Below are positions 29,525 to 39,539 of a stretch of 64,000 nt of DNA, piece by piece. Each line of letters opens with the position of its first letter. Within the stretch, counting starts at the first letter, position 1. A program made the translations under genes and the position numbers. The DNA comes from Hyaloraphidium curvatum (lineage: Eukaryota; Monoblepharomycota; Hyaloraphidiomycetes; Hyaloraphidiales; Hyaloraphidiaceae): positions 62,001-126,000 of the forward strand of contig JAIVFI010000045.1 of the NCBI GenBank assembly GCA_025558095.1, read 5' to 3'. Under the pieces are notes generated by a model. That model was not told where the DNA came from. It did no database searches and saw nothing but the letters and a program-made list of their open reading frames with translations.

Positions 29525-30292
29525 TCACAGCTTCGAGAAGTCCGCCTGCCGCTTCTCGCGGAACGCCGCCAGCGCCTCCAGGTTGGCCGGCCCGAGGCGG
29601 AGCTTGGCCAGCCCCTCGTTCTCCCTCCTGTTGGCGAGGTGCATGGCTTCCCTGTGTGGCCCCACGAGCAGCTCCTTGGTCTGCAGCAGGGACGCCAGCG
29701 GCAGGCGGGCCAGGTCGCGTGCGTAGGCCAGGACGCGCTCGAGGAAGCCGTCGCCGTCCGGGAGCACGTCCAGCACGAGCTTGTCGGCCTTGCACTGCGC
29801 CGCCGACCACCACTCGGCGCCAAGCAGGAAGCGTGAGGCGGCCTGGGGCCCCATGATTCGCGGGAATGTGTAGGTACTCGCCCCTTCGGCGGTCAGGCCG
29901 AGGGTGGAGAACGGGCACCGGAGCCGGGCGCTCTCGGCCATGAACGCCGCGTCCGCGAGCCCGAGCATGGTCGCGCCCCATCCGACGCCGATGCCATTGA
30001 CGGCGAGAATCAACGGCTTGGGAAAATCGATGCAGACGTCCACAAGGCCCGGGAAGCCGTACTTGTAGGTGCGGCCCGACGGGCCCTTGGCCATGGATCC
30101 CAAATCGGCGCCGGCGGAAAAGGCCCGGCCGGATCCGGTGATCACGACGACCTTTGTCGCCGGGTCGTCGCGCGCCTCGATCATGCGCTCGGCTTGCAGC
30201 TCGAACTGGTCGGGATCAAAGGCGTTGAGGACGTTGGGCCGGTCCAGGGTGAGCAGGCGGACGCCGCCGTCGAGGAGGACGGACTGGATCAT
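29525..30292 (-). CDS. peroxisomal enoyl-CoA isomerase/hydratase (ECI2-like)
   Basis: Single exon, 255 aa from ATG 30292. Crotonase fold: GSGRAFSAGADLGSM forms the first oxyanion-hole loop and NGIGVGWGATMLGLADAAF the second. CPFSTLGLTAEGASTYTFPRIMG matches the region of peroxisomal delta3,delta2-enoyl-CoA isomerases (ECI2/Dci1), with Glu as probable base, rather than classical hydratases with two Glu. The C-terminus is Ser-Lys-Leu, the canonical PTS1, so it acts in peroxisomes, shifting double bonds during beta-oxidation of unsaturated fatty acids. An upstream in-frame ATG (30433 or 30421) would add a basic extension, but the SKL end argues against mitochondrial import. It lies between the two 7TM paralogues on the other strand. 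Confidence 0.9.
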   Translation of the reverse strand: MIQSVLLDGGVRLLTLDRPNVLNAFDPDQFELQAERMIEARDDPATKVVVITGSGRAFSAGADLGSMAKGPSGRTYKYGFPGLVDVCIDFPKPLILAVNGIGVGWGATMLGLADAAFMAESARLRCPFSTLGLTAEGASTYTFPRIMGPQAASRFLLGAEWWSAAQCKADKLVLDVLPDGDGFLERVLAYARDLARLPLASLLQTKELLVGPHREAMHLANRRENEGLAKLRLGPANLEALAAFREKRQADFSKL

Positions 30293-30797
30293 GTCCGGTT
30301 GTGGCGATTGGGCGCGATCCGAGGGGAAAGACGCGTAGGAGTCGGCGACTCGTCCGTTGGATCGGGCCGGCAGTCGGCGGCGGGTGTTGCGGAGGACGGA
30401 CTTGCCACTCGGCAAGTTCATCCCCCCCCACATCGCTGGCTCACTTTAGTAACATGTCAGCTTTTTCGGCTCCGGGGTCATCAAGGAGCGTTCGAGCCAG
30501 GGATCAGCAATCCGTCGACGCACTTGATGCGCCGTGGGAACGGCAGGGCAGCTGGCAGGCATCCTTCTTTGGGTGACATCAGCGACATCTTCGCTCGAAA
30601 GCAAGCAGGCCGTGATCGCAGATATCACTGCAGCTACGTACGCCTATCCGCGGAGGCCCCGGTCGTTTCCGTATGCACCGCCCGCCAACTCCTCACTCCG
30701 ATCGCGATCAAATACGGACCTTCGACACCGCTGCCAGCTCCTAGTCCCCCGGAGCGCCTCGCTTGCACCCCCTTTTCCGACTTTCTGGCTCCTAATC
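30293..30797 (+). promoter_or_regulatory. intergenic between divergent ECI-like and 7TM genes
   Basis: About 500 bp separating two divergent start codons; no supported coding frame. Composition is A/T-richer from 30430 on. Individual binding sites cannot be assigned. Confidence 0.4.
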
Positions 30798-32302
30798 ATG
30801 GAAGACGAAGTCAAGCTCGACGTTGAGCCGCGGCCCTTCTCCCTCGGCGGCGCCGAGTGGCTCGCGGTGCTCCCTGCCGCGCCCGACTGGAGCCCCGACC
30901 TCCCCGCCGCGGCCCCAACGGATCCCGCCGCGGAAGCTCGCAAAGAGGCCCCGTTGGATTTCGACGCGTTTGTCGGCGCCCTGGAGCCCAAAGCGGGCGC
31001 CATGGCCGCGTCGGTGCGGCTGCAGGTGCATCTCGACCCGTGGGGCCGGCGGGCGCTGCTCCGCTCGGTGGCGGTATATCTGGGCATCGTCGGCATCACG
31101 GTCGTGTTTTGTGTCTTCGGTGCCGGCTACTACGGGGCGGCCCAGCTCGCGGCCGGGGCCGTGTCGAACCTCGGGCAGGTCTTTGCCGGCAGCCTTGGAG
31201 TCGCGCTTTTTGCCGCCTACCGGTCCTCTCTACAGGCGGTGGGGGACCGCGGGCGCGGAAAGCAGCTCAAAGCAATTGTCGACTTCTCTCATCACGGCGC
31301 GGCCGGGTTGGCACGTTGGCTGCAGGTGGCGTCGGCGCCAGCGGGTTCCCTGCTCGAACACGAACCTAACGACAGCCTGTGCCCGTGCAGCGCACCATCG
31401 TGCGCCGGCAACCTCCCGGGTTTGGCTGGCGTGGCTCGCTTCGCCGAGTCCTTCTTCAAGTTCACCATCTTTCTGCTCTATACCGCGCTGGCGGTTGCAG
31501 CTGTGGCCATCTTCCCCCCATTCTCCTCGCGAATCTGGGCAACAGTGTGGGCGGCGACCATCCTGGCCTTGTTCTGCACCGCAGCCTTTGCCTTCGGCGT
31601 CCCGGTCTCGTTCGTGCGCTTCTCCACCAACCTCCCGCTCCTCCAGCTGTCGCGGAGGGTCAACGTCGCGCAATGAGGCTGGCCCTCGCGCCGATGGTGC
31701 AGCGGTACCGCGACGCCGTGGACTCGGGAAAGTGGTCCGGCGCCGAGAAGCCGGAACGCGCATCATACATGCTGTTGCACCGCCTCCTGTCCTGTTCGTG
31801 GCGGAACAGCATCAGGACCTTCAGCACCTCCTCCCCCATGTTGCTCCCCGTCTCCACCGCCATCGCCTGCGGCCTCGTCAACATGGCCGCCGGGTCCTGC
31901 CTGCCCGCCCTGTACCCGGCCTACCTCGCCTACATCTTCGTCGCCACGCTCATCTTTGACCTGATTCACGTCGCGGCCAGCAACGCCCAGATCACCGGCA
32001 TCCGCTCGCTGTACCTCGACGCGGCACAGGAGCTCGCCGCGCTCAGGCGTGAGCTCACCTCGTGCGCCTCGTCGCCACCGGACTCCGCCCTCCTTGCCGC
32101 CATCGAGGCCGACTCTGCCGTGCTCGCGGGCTACATCGACACGGACAGGTACAGGGCTAGGTTCCTGGGGTTCGTAGTTACCTTCGGTACCGTGCGCACG
32201 CTGATCGTCACGGCGCTCACCCTTGTGCTCGGGCTGTGGAGCGTGTTCAGGAACCTGGGAATCGTGCTCACGGGGGAGCTCGCGTGCCCGCCGCGGGCGT
32301 GA
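30798..32302 (+). CDS. seven-TM membrane protein, paralogue B
   Basis: ATG at 30798; exon 1 to about 31613 and exon 2 from 31658 (486 aa). The proposed 44-nt intron (GTGCGC...GCGGAG) keeps frame but is short and its acceptor is weak, so the join could lie a few codons away. Seven hydrophobic segments: AVYLGIVGITVVFCVFGAG, NLGQVFAGSLGVALFAAY, FTIFLLYTALAVAAVAIF, IWATVWAATILALFCTAA, VSTAIACGLVNMAAGSCL, YIFVATLIFDLIHVAAS and TLIVTALTLVLGLWSVFRNL. Shared with paralogue A: GAEWLAVLP near the start, ARWLQ before the Cys loop, LCPCSAPSCAGNLP, and DRYRARFLGFVVTFGTVRT before TM7. Overall identity is modest, so the duplication is older than that of the zinc-cluster factors. Function unknown. Confidence 0.72.
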
Positions 32303-32484
32303 TGGGCGGGGTGACCAACTGCCGTTGGAGTCGAGTTCGAGACAAGATTAGTTCCTGTAGCGCGTCCTCGCGCGGTGTGAGCCGATCAGTGATCGTCAAC
32401 GGTGCGAATCCAACGTCAACACCGACGAAGGCACCCCGCGAATCCCGCCGTCTGCCGCTCCTCCTCCACGCCTCCGCACCCAGC

Positions 32485-33303
32485 ATGCGCGCTTTGGACC
32501 TCGCCGACGTCGCCGCGGTGCGCGAGGCCCGCACCGCCCGCGCCTCGCGCCGCCCTCCCCCGTCGTTCCCCGCCAAGCCCCCGCCGCTACCGACCCCGCC
32601 GCCCGAGACCCCGCCCGCGGACGCTCAGCGAAACCTTCTACTCGCCCTTTTCCCAGAGCTGGCGACCGAAACTGTGGCCGCGGGCGAAAAGGGTGCCGCG
32701 ATCGGCCACGCCGCGCTGCCCACCGGCCTTCGCACCCCGCAGCAACTGGACATCTCCTCCCCAATCTCCCCGATCTCCGCGGACTCCGCCGCGCTCTCTC
32801 TTTCCGCTCGCGACGTCTACGGACCCGCGGCGTCGGACGTCACCCCGGCTTCGAGCCTCCCTTACCAATCGACTCTTTCACACAACGCCATCCCCGCCCC
32901 CACCCACCTCACCCCGTCGAAATCCCCCCACCCGTGCCTCCACCTCGACTGCTCCATCATCCATGCCTGCTTCGGCCTCCCCAACCAGGTTCCCATCGCC
33001 TGCGCGCAGCACCGCACCCCGGCCATGCACAACCTCACGGGCCGCGGCCGCCCCCGGAAATCGCCCCACCCGTCGCGCTCGCCGGAGCGCGTTTTCGAAA
33101 ACGGGAAGGAGAAGGAGGCGCCGCGCGGTCGGTGCGGGGTGTGCGGGCGCAAGGGGGTGTTCGGTTCCTCGGACGGGGGGGAGAGGCGGTGCGCGGCGCA
33201 CAAGACCAAGGGGATGGGAAGAGCAGGGGCGGCGAAGGCGGGAAAGGTGGCTAAGGGTGAAGGGAAGGCGACGAGGCGGTCCGCGAGGGTGATCAGTGCG
33301 TGA
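32485..33303 (+). CDS. AT-hook protein with two EsV-1-7-like Cys-His repeats
   Basis: Single exon of 272 aa. Residues 1-150 are Pro/Ser/Ala-rich and disordered. At 151-176 lies C-x4-C-x16-C-x2-H (CLHLDCSIIHACFG, CAQHRTPAM), exactly the spacing of the EsV-1-7 repeat. A second, slightly deviating unit spans 217-239: CGVCGRKGVFG with CAAHKTKGM, C-x2-C-x15-C-x2-H and the usual GM after the His. Between them is an AT-hook-like GRGRPRKSP (about 186-194). The tail is Lys/Arg-rich. EsV-1-7 proteins are known from brown algae (IMMEDIATE UPRIGHT), some other algae, oomycetes and large DNA viruses. A chromatin or DNA-binding role is inferred from the AT-hook and basic tail. No start ambiguity is evident. 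Confidence 0.75.
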   Translation: MRALDLADVAAVREARTARASRRPPPSFPAKPPPLPTPPPETPPADAQRNLLLALFPELATETVAAGEKGAAIGHAALPTGLRTPQQLDISSPISPISADSAALSLSARDVYGPAASDVTPASSLPYQSTLSHNAIPAPTHLTPSKSPHPCLHLDCSIIHACFGLPNQVPIACAQHRTPAMHNLTGRGRPRKSPHPSRSPERVFENGKEKEAPRGRCGVCGRKGVFGSSDGGERRCAAHKTKGMGRAGAAKAGKVAKGEGKATRRSARVISA

Positions 33304-33714
33304 TCTCGGACATGAACGGGATTGGTCAACGCCTTTGGCTTGGTTGAGGCAGAGCGGACGCTATCACTATCGGCTATCTCTGATGACTATTGTAGAACAG
33401 ATCAATTATTTCCATTGCGTCTCCTCTTTGGTCCTCCCGTGCTAGTCAGAATCCGAGTGGCCGCAACGACTTTGGCGCCGTCGGAAGTTCACTTGGCCAG
33501 TTGAGTCCCAAGCGCAAGACTTCGCAATTTTCCGATTCTTCCCTTGGTTCTACTCCATCAGAATAGCAGCAAATTCGTTGTGTGAGTCTAGCTAGTCGAG
33601 ACACTCGCTGCATGCGCGTTTACTTCGCCTGTCATCTCAGTTCGCCACTCTGTCCCGTGACCATCCGCCGGCCGCTGCCGGGGCCTGTCTCGGGCTCACG
33701 AGCATCCACGTACG
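33304..33714 (+). other. A/T-richer intergenic region, no gene seen
   Basis: About 410 bp with clearly lower GC than its neighbours and no protein-like frame. Most likely the 3' flank of the EsV-1-7-like gene and the promoter of the receptor gene. Confidence 0.45.
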
Positions 33715-36163
33715 ATGTTTTCCTCTCCGCGAGCCCTTCCGCCGGGTCGCGCGACGCTCCGCGACCTCATCGCGGCGCTCTGCGCTGTGGCGCTCCTCCC
33801 CCTCGCGCACGGCGCTCCCGTCGCCATCACCGTAAACAAGACGTTCCGGCTCCGTTCGTACATCCGCAACAACCAGGGCATGAACCTCTGCGTCGACGTG
33901 CCGACCGTGAGCCCCCTCCCGAGCTCCAAAGGTGGCGGCTGACCTGGTCGCAGACGGTGGACCGTGCCCAGCTCATCGTCCAGGAATGCGCCTCCACCAA
34001 CTCCCAGCTCTTCTACATGTCCGTCAACCAGCAGGTCGTCCATTTCCCCTCGGGGCAGTGCGTCGACGTCGGCACGGGCCTGATCCTCGGCGAGGGCCGC
34101 GACCGGTCGGACCCGGGCAACTCGGTGCAGCTGTACCGGTGCACGGGGCTCGCGAACCAGCAGTGGGTGGTCGACAGCACAGGCAAAATTGCGTCGCTGG
34201 CGCCGCCCGGCGGGTGCATCGACCTCGCGGGGGGCACGGACTACGCGTTCCCGGGGCGGAACATCCAGACGTGGACGTGCAACTCCACGTTCGACGCGCA
34301 GAACGGGAATCAGGTGGGACGAAGCTTTTCTGCCTTCTCAGTGCGTAGAATCTGATCATGCTGGTCCTGGCAGGCTCGGCTTTGGTACATTGATTACTCG
34401 GATGCGTCACCGAGCACGCTGAGCACAGGAGCCATCGTCGGCATCGTAATCGGATCTCTTGCGGCCCTTGCTCTGATTGCCGGCGGCATACTCTGGCTTG
34501 TCATGAGCAAGCGCAGGGGAAAAGCCGCGCCGGATGTTTCTGCCGAACCCATCAGCGAGGAGAAGCCCGCCAAGGCCGCACCGGTGCTGCAGCAGCAAGT
34601 GGAAGCCAACAGCCCCGCCGCTCAAAAGGATCAGAATCCTCGTCAACTGCCCGAGCAGAGCACCGCACAGCCCAGCGCCATCTTTTCCATGTTCGGCGGG
34701 GACCTGAGACGCGGCGACAAGGCCGTGGACGTCTTCGCCCTCGCGCAGGCCACCGACAACCACTCCCCCGCCAGCGGCACCGAGGTGCCTCTGCGGATCG
34801 GCGACGCGGTCTTCGTGGAACGGGCCTTCGCCAACGGGTGGGCCTCGGGGACCAACCGGACCCGAGGGGGGCAGGGCTTCTTCCCGGCCGACTTTGTGCA
34901 GATCGTCCCCGAACGGGTCGGCTCCCTCGTCGAAGCGGCGCAGGCTCCGCCGCCGAACGAGGTGCATGCATCACCTGCCCCATTGCCTGCCGTGCTTTAC
35001 GCAGCGGAGCGGGCCTCGCCGTACGCCGATCCCAGGATCTCCCCGATCGGCCTCCCACCGCCCGCTGACATCCGGGCGTCGCCCGCCTTCGCGCCCCTGT
35101 CAGTATCCCCGACCGCACCCGCCCCGTCGCCGGACACAGCTGGGTTCTCCGTATCCATCCCCAACAACGGCGCCTCCCCGTCGGACGCCACGCCGATCCT
35201 CTCCCCCACCCAACCGCTCCAAGCCACGATGGGGTTCGCCACCGTCCAAGGCATCCCAGTGCAGAGATCAAAGCTCCTCGTGGGATCGGACGATGTCCGC
35301 GTCGACCGCTCGGCGAGGCTCGGCGGGGGCGGGCTCGGGGAGGTGTTCCTCGGCGTGCTGCGGGGGTCTACCAGGGTCGCGGTGAGGCGGCTTCCGGAGC
35401 CGATGGATCGGGAGACGACGGAGGTGTTTGCGAGGGAGGTACAGGGCCAGGAAGGGCTCGTGCAGCGCAACGGTGCGGGCTATTCGGCGATCGCCCGGCG
35501 GGATTGCTGCTGACTGTTGCATCGCCCCCGCTTTAGTCCTCCCGCTCCTCGCCTTCTCCCTCCAACCCCCCATGCTCATCACCGACCACCTGCCCGACGG
35601 CAACCTCCGTAACTTCCTCCTGGAAAGGGGCTGGGACCAGCCCCTGGGCCTCTCCCTCCTGCGCGACGCCGCGGCCGGGACCGCCTACTTGCACGCCGCT
35701 GGCATCGTGCACGGGGCCCTCCGGAGCACCAACGTCCTCGTGGACGGCACGCGGGCGCTGGTGTCCGGGTTCGGCCTGGCGGGCCTGCGGGAGAAGGTCG
35801 GAGGGGGTGCCACGGTCCGATCGGCGGCGCCGGAAGTGCTCGCGGGCGGGGGGGCGAGCAAGGAAGCAGACGCCTATGCGTTTGCGATGATGTGCTACGA
35901 GGTGCTGAGCGATGGCGCTCTGCCGTTCGAGGGCGCGTCGGACGATCTGGTGGGTGCCCAAACGTGCAGACTGCTGAGCCTTGGGGATCCTGATTGCGGA
36001 TGCCTGCCAGATCAAGCACGTCGTTGCCCAGGGCAAGAGGCCGTCGAGGCCGTTCGGCTCTCCGGATGCCTTCTGGGCCCTGGTGGAGAGGTGCTGGGCT
36101 CAGGATCCGAGAGAACGGCCATCTTTCGCGGACATCCGTGACGAGATGGCGCGTTTCTCGTGA
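33715..36163 (+). CDS. receptor-like protein: ricin-B lectin, TM, SH3, pseudokinase
   Basis: Five exons, 33715-33906, 33954-34313, 34374-35472, 35537-35949, 36011-36163, give 738 aa; introns are 47-64 nt. Order: signal peptide (LIAALCAVALLPLAHG); ricin-B lectin domain about 42-184 (NLCVDVPT, GQCVDVGTG, NSVQLYRCTGLANQQWVVD, GGCIDLAGG, IQTWTCN); TM about 204-227 (IVGIVIGSLAALALIAGGIL); SH3 about 302-363 (ALAQATD, GWASGTN, GFFPADFVQIV); kinase fold about 486-735 of tyrosine-kinase-like type (LGGGGLGEVFLG, NVLPLLAF, LITDHLPDGNLRNFL, CWAQDPRERPSFADI). Catalytic residues are replaced: VAVK Lys is Arg (about 522), HRD reads HGA (609-611), DFG reads GFG (628-630). So it should sense glycans outside and signal by binding, not phosphorylation. 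Confidence 0.88.
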
Positions 36164-36340
36164 TAGAAACCTGGTGTGTTGGCATCCAATGGATTAGGAG
36201 CTCCATGATTGATCATGCTGTGAAGTGGTCCGAATGAAGGCGCAGGCAGGCCATGGGAACGCGACACAAGCACCGCCATCGTCGAAGCCATATATTGGCC
36301 GCGCCTGCCATTGGAGACCGGCACCAGGCGCCGGGAACAA

Positions 36341-37060
36341 TCACTTGACCCTCACGACGGTCAGCCCGTCGAACAGCGGCAGCAACACCGACTCCACCCC
36401 TTGATCCGCCGCCACGTAATCGTTGAACTCCTGCATCAGCGCCGCCTCCTTCACCAGCTTCTTGTCCCCCGCGAACGGCGACCCTTCGTGCCCCCCCAAG
36501 ACAAGCCCGCGCCGAAGCACGTTGTCGCACAGGATCAGCCCGCCGGGGCGGACCAGCCCACGCTCGCGAATGGTGCGGTAGTAGGAGAGGTACCCCGGCT
36601 TGTCGGCGTCGATGAACACCGTGTCGAACGGGGAATCGGAGGGGAGAGAGAGCAGCGAGTCTAGCGCTCGGCCGCGGAGGACCTTGGCGCGGTCCGCGAA
36701 GCCGGCTCCGGCAAAGTTGCTTTCCGCGACCCCGGCGAATGCGTCCGAGAGCTCCAGCGTGACCAGCTCCTTTGCTCCGGCCTCGAGGAAGATGAGGGCG
36801 CTGCAGCCCGCGAAGCACCCGATCTCCAGGACCCGGCCCGGGCCCTGAAGCTTCGCGAGCACGTAGAGCAGCTGCGCCTCCAGAATTGGCACCAAGTAGA
36901 TCGCATGCGGAGCAGTCACAGGGTCCTCTGCGACGCGCTCGCGTGCGCGCGAGACCGAGGCGGGGATGGCCGCCGAGTGCTGCTGGGAATAGGCCTGGGA
37001 GGCCTCCGCGAGGGCGGGCGTGGCGGACAGCCACATTTTGGATACGGTTTTGTCGGTCAT
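36341..37060 (-). CDS. class I SAM-dependent O-methyltransferase (CCoAOMT type)
   Basis: Single exon, 239 aa. It has the compact layout of caffeoyl-CoA/catechol-type O-methyltransferases: substrate-side helix (AIYLVPILEAQLLYVLAKL), SAM motif VLEIGCFAGCSALIF, the acidic ribose-binding residue in LVTLELS, and metal-site FDTVFIDADKPGYLSYY with GLILCDNVL and EFNDYV. The Asp of FIDADK, Asp-Asn of CDN and Asn of FND are the usual divalent-metal ligands. It methylates a hydroxyl on a small phenolic or similar metabolite using S-adenosylmethionine; substrate unknown. No targeting signal. It lies between the receptor gene and the dehydrogenase E1 gene, and diverges from the latter with 114 bp between start codons. 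Confidence 0.92.
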   Translation of the reverse strand: MTDKTVSKMWLSATPALAEASQAYSQQHSAAIPASVSRARERVAEDPVTAPHAIYLVPILEAQLLYVLAKLQGPGRVLEIGCFAGCSALIFLEAGAKELVTLELSDAFAGVAESNFAGAGFADRAKVLRGRALDSLLSLPSDSPFDTVFIDADKPGYLSYYRTIRERGLVRPGGLILCDNVLRRGLVLGGHEGSPFAGDKKLVKEAALMQEFNDYVAADQGVESVLLPLFDGLTVVRVK

Positions 37061-37174
37061 TGCGGATTGCTGTCTGTTGATGGCGTGTCTGATTGTGGAA
37101 CGGCCTGTCGCGTTGTTGACCGATCAAGGGAGTTCCGGGACGCGTTCCACCTTCGATCAGGGCCGGCGCCGGAG

Positions 37175-38693
37175 ATGAAGCGCGCCGCGGGATCGATAGC
37201 GCGATGCGCGCGGTGCTCCCTGCGCATCGCTCCCGCGCGCCCTCCGCCCGCGCGCCGCGGCTTCGCGTCGGCCGCGCCCGCGTCGCCCGTGTCCAAATTC
37301 ATGACGGGGCTGGACAAGTCCGATTTCATCGTATCCGACGCGCAGAGGGCGCTTGCGCTGGGGGAGGTCAAGGACCAGCTGCAGGTCAAGGGTGCGTGGG
37401 CGCGGCCGGGAGGAGGGGCGAAGTTGACGCGTCTTTCCGGCACGGAACTTCCAACACCCCCGGCGGAAACAGAGACGAAAAAGATGAACCTCTGCCAGGC
37501 TGTGAACGACGCGCTGACGATCGCGATGGCGGCGGACGACTCGGCGAGTGGGTGGTTGGGCGTGGGCACCTGCCGCCGACTGAGGCTCACGCGTCGGGCC
37601 CCCACACAGTCGTGTTTGGGGAGGACGTGGCGTTCGGCGGCGTGTTTCGGTGCACCGTCGGGTTAGAAGAGAAATTCGGTGGGTGTCGGAGCGGAATGTG
37701 GGGGGCAAGGACTCCCGCTCACTTCCCCATCAGGCCGGGATCGTTGCTTCAACACCCCCCTGACCGAGCAGGGCATCGTCGGCTTCGCCATCGGCGCCGC
37801 TGCCGTCGGCACGACCGCCATCGCCGAGATCCAGTTCGCGGACTACGTCTTCCCCGGCTACGACCAGCTGGTCAACGAGGCGGCCAAGTACCGCTACCGC
37901 AGCGGCAACCAGTTCGACTGCGGCCCGCTGACGGTGCGGATGCCCGGGATGGCCGTCGGTCACGGTGCGCTGTACCATTCCCAGAGCCCCGAGGCGACCT
38001 TCCTCCAGGCCAGTGGGCTTAAGGTCGTCGTCCCGCGGTCGCCGATCCAGACCAAGGGCCTGCTGCTCGGCGCGATCCGTGATCCCAACCCCGTGATCTT
38101 CATCGAGCCCAAGATCCTGTACCGCGCCGCGGTGGAGCAGGTCCCCGTGGACGACTACGTGCTCCCCCTTTCAAAAGCCGAGGTGCTCAAGGAGGGCTCT
38201 GACATCACCCTGGTGGGATACGGGCCCCAGCTGTACGTGCTCGAGAACGCGGCGAGGATGGCGGAGGCGGAGATGCCGGGGCTGCGGTGCGAGATCATCG
38301 ACCTGCGGACCATCGTGCCCTACGACGCCGAGACCATCATCAACGTGGGCTGCCTGGCTGTGCCTCGCCCGGTCTAGGCGACTCATTCCTTCCCCGGCAT
38401 GATAGTCGGTCAACAAGACCGGCCGCCTCCTCGTCTCCCACGAGGCCCCCCTCACCGGCGGCGTCGCCCAGGAGATCGCCGCCACGGTACAAGAAGCCTG
38501 CTTCCTCCGCCTGGAGGCCCCCGTGGTCCGGGTGTGCGGATGGGACACGCCGTTCCCGGTGAGTTGGGCCGGGCCGTGCCGTCGGTGTGAATGGGAATGA
38601 CACGCACGCGGGTGACAGCTGGCGTTCGAGAGGTTCTACCTGCCCAACATCGTCAGGTGCTACGAGGGGATCGTCAAGGCGATGAAGTACTAG
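37175..38693 (+). CDS. BCKDHB: 2-oxoisovalerate dehydrogenase E1 beta subunit, mitochondrial
   Basis: Six exons, 37175-37391, 37473-37547, 37610-37678, 37734-38344, 38406-38558, 38619-38693, give 399 aa; every intron restores conserved sequence. An Arg/Ser/Ala-rich presequence ([19 protein letters not shown]...RGFASA) targets mitochondria. Family signatures: [108 protein letters not shown] and [11 protein letters not shown]. The GGVFRCT and EPKILYR motifs separate it from pyruvate dehydrogenase beta. With E1 alpha it oxidatively decarboxylates branched-chain 2-oxoacids from Val, Leu and Ile using thiamine diphosphate. Confidence 0.95.
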
Positions 38694-38960
38694 CGTGCGC
38701 GTGCCCCCGCTGGTGACCGCGGCGGGCGTGTGGTGATTTGTGCATCCTGCGCTGTACCCATCGGACAACCATCCAGCAGCGGCCGATCCGGGTGGAGATA
38801 AGCGCTCACGACCGCACAGGCAGTAGTTGATCGCCATGCTATTGCTGCCTGGGAGTAGAGGCGAGCGTCGATGCCGTCGTCACTGACATCAGCGGGACTC
38901 TAGTCACCGCCCCCGTGGCCTAACCAAGTCTGCTGCCCCACCGCCCGACGCAAAGCCAAC

Positions 38961-39539
38961 ATGCCTTCCGAATCCGATCCCGCCGACGACGGCCTCGGCG
39001 GCGTCCCCGCGCCGGCGCCGTTACTCACGCCGCGCCTCTCCCTGCGGCGGTGGACGCGCGCCGACGTGCCGGACCTGCTGGACCTCGACGACGACCCCGA
39101 CGTCGTGCGGTTCGTCGGCGGCCCCGAACCCCGCGGGGAGCGCGAGGCAAGGTGGCGCGCGAGGGAACCGAAAGACGTGCCCAAGATGGTCGTCCGCGAG
39201 CGGGAATCGGGCGCGTTCGTCGGCTGGGTCTACGTCGCGCCGTTCCCTTCCCGCCCGGGGCAATGGGAGCTCGGATACCGCCTCAGGAAGGAGCACTGGG
39301 GAAAAGGCTACGCTGCCGAGGCGGCGGCACCCCTGCTGGAATGGGCGTGGACGCGGCCCGAGATCGACGCCGTGTTCGCGGCGTACGACCCCTCCCACGC
39401 CGCGTCGAGGAGGGTGATGCTCAAGCTGGGGATGGAGGACGGCGACGGGGTGGTGGAGTACCCGGAGGAGGACAACGCGGCGTTTCCGTACTGCCTGATT
39501 CGCAGGCCGGATGCCGTTGAGAAGGGGGCGGCATCTTGA
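38961..39539 (+). CDS. GNAT-family N-acetyltransferase (RimJ/RimL-like)
   Basis: Single exon, 192 aa. After a short acidic/Pro lead comes LLTPRLSLRRWTRADVPDLLDLDDDPDVVRFVGG, the start of RimJ/RimL-type acetyltransferases. The acetyl-CoA site is in QWELGYRLRKEHWGKGYAAEAAAPLLEWAW (motif A, R/QxxGxG/A form), followed by FAAYDPSHAASRRVMLKLGM, the usual N-x-x-S-xx-V-LxK-x-G region, with Asp in place of the common Asn. It transfers acetyl from acetyl-CoA to an amine; such proteins act on small molecules or on protein N-termini. Substrate unknown. Confidence 0.9.
   Translation: MPSESDPADDGLGGVPAPAPLLTPRLSLRRWTRADVPDLLDLDDDPDVVRFVGGPEPRGEREARWRAREPKDVPKMVVRERESGAFVGWVYVAPFPSRPGQWELGYRLRKEHWGKGYAAEAAAPLLEWAWTRPEIDAVFAAYDPSHAASRRVMLKLGMEDGDGVVEYPEEDNAAFPYCLIRRPDAVEKGAAS

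Noticed and set aside
36286-36300. CCATATATTGG, like a CArG/MADS site
   Set aside because: It lies just beyond the stop of the O-methyltransferase and downstream of the receptor stop, not at a promoter; one copy of such a short match is not evidence.
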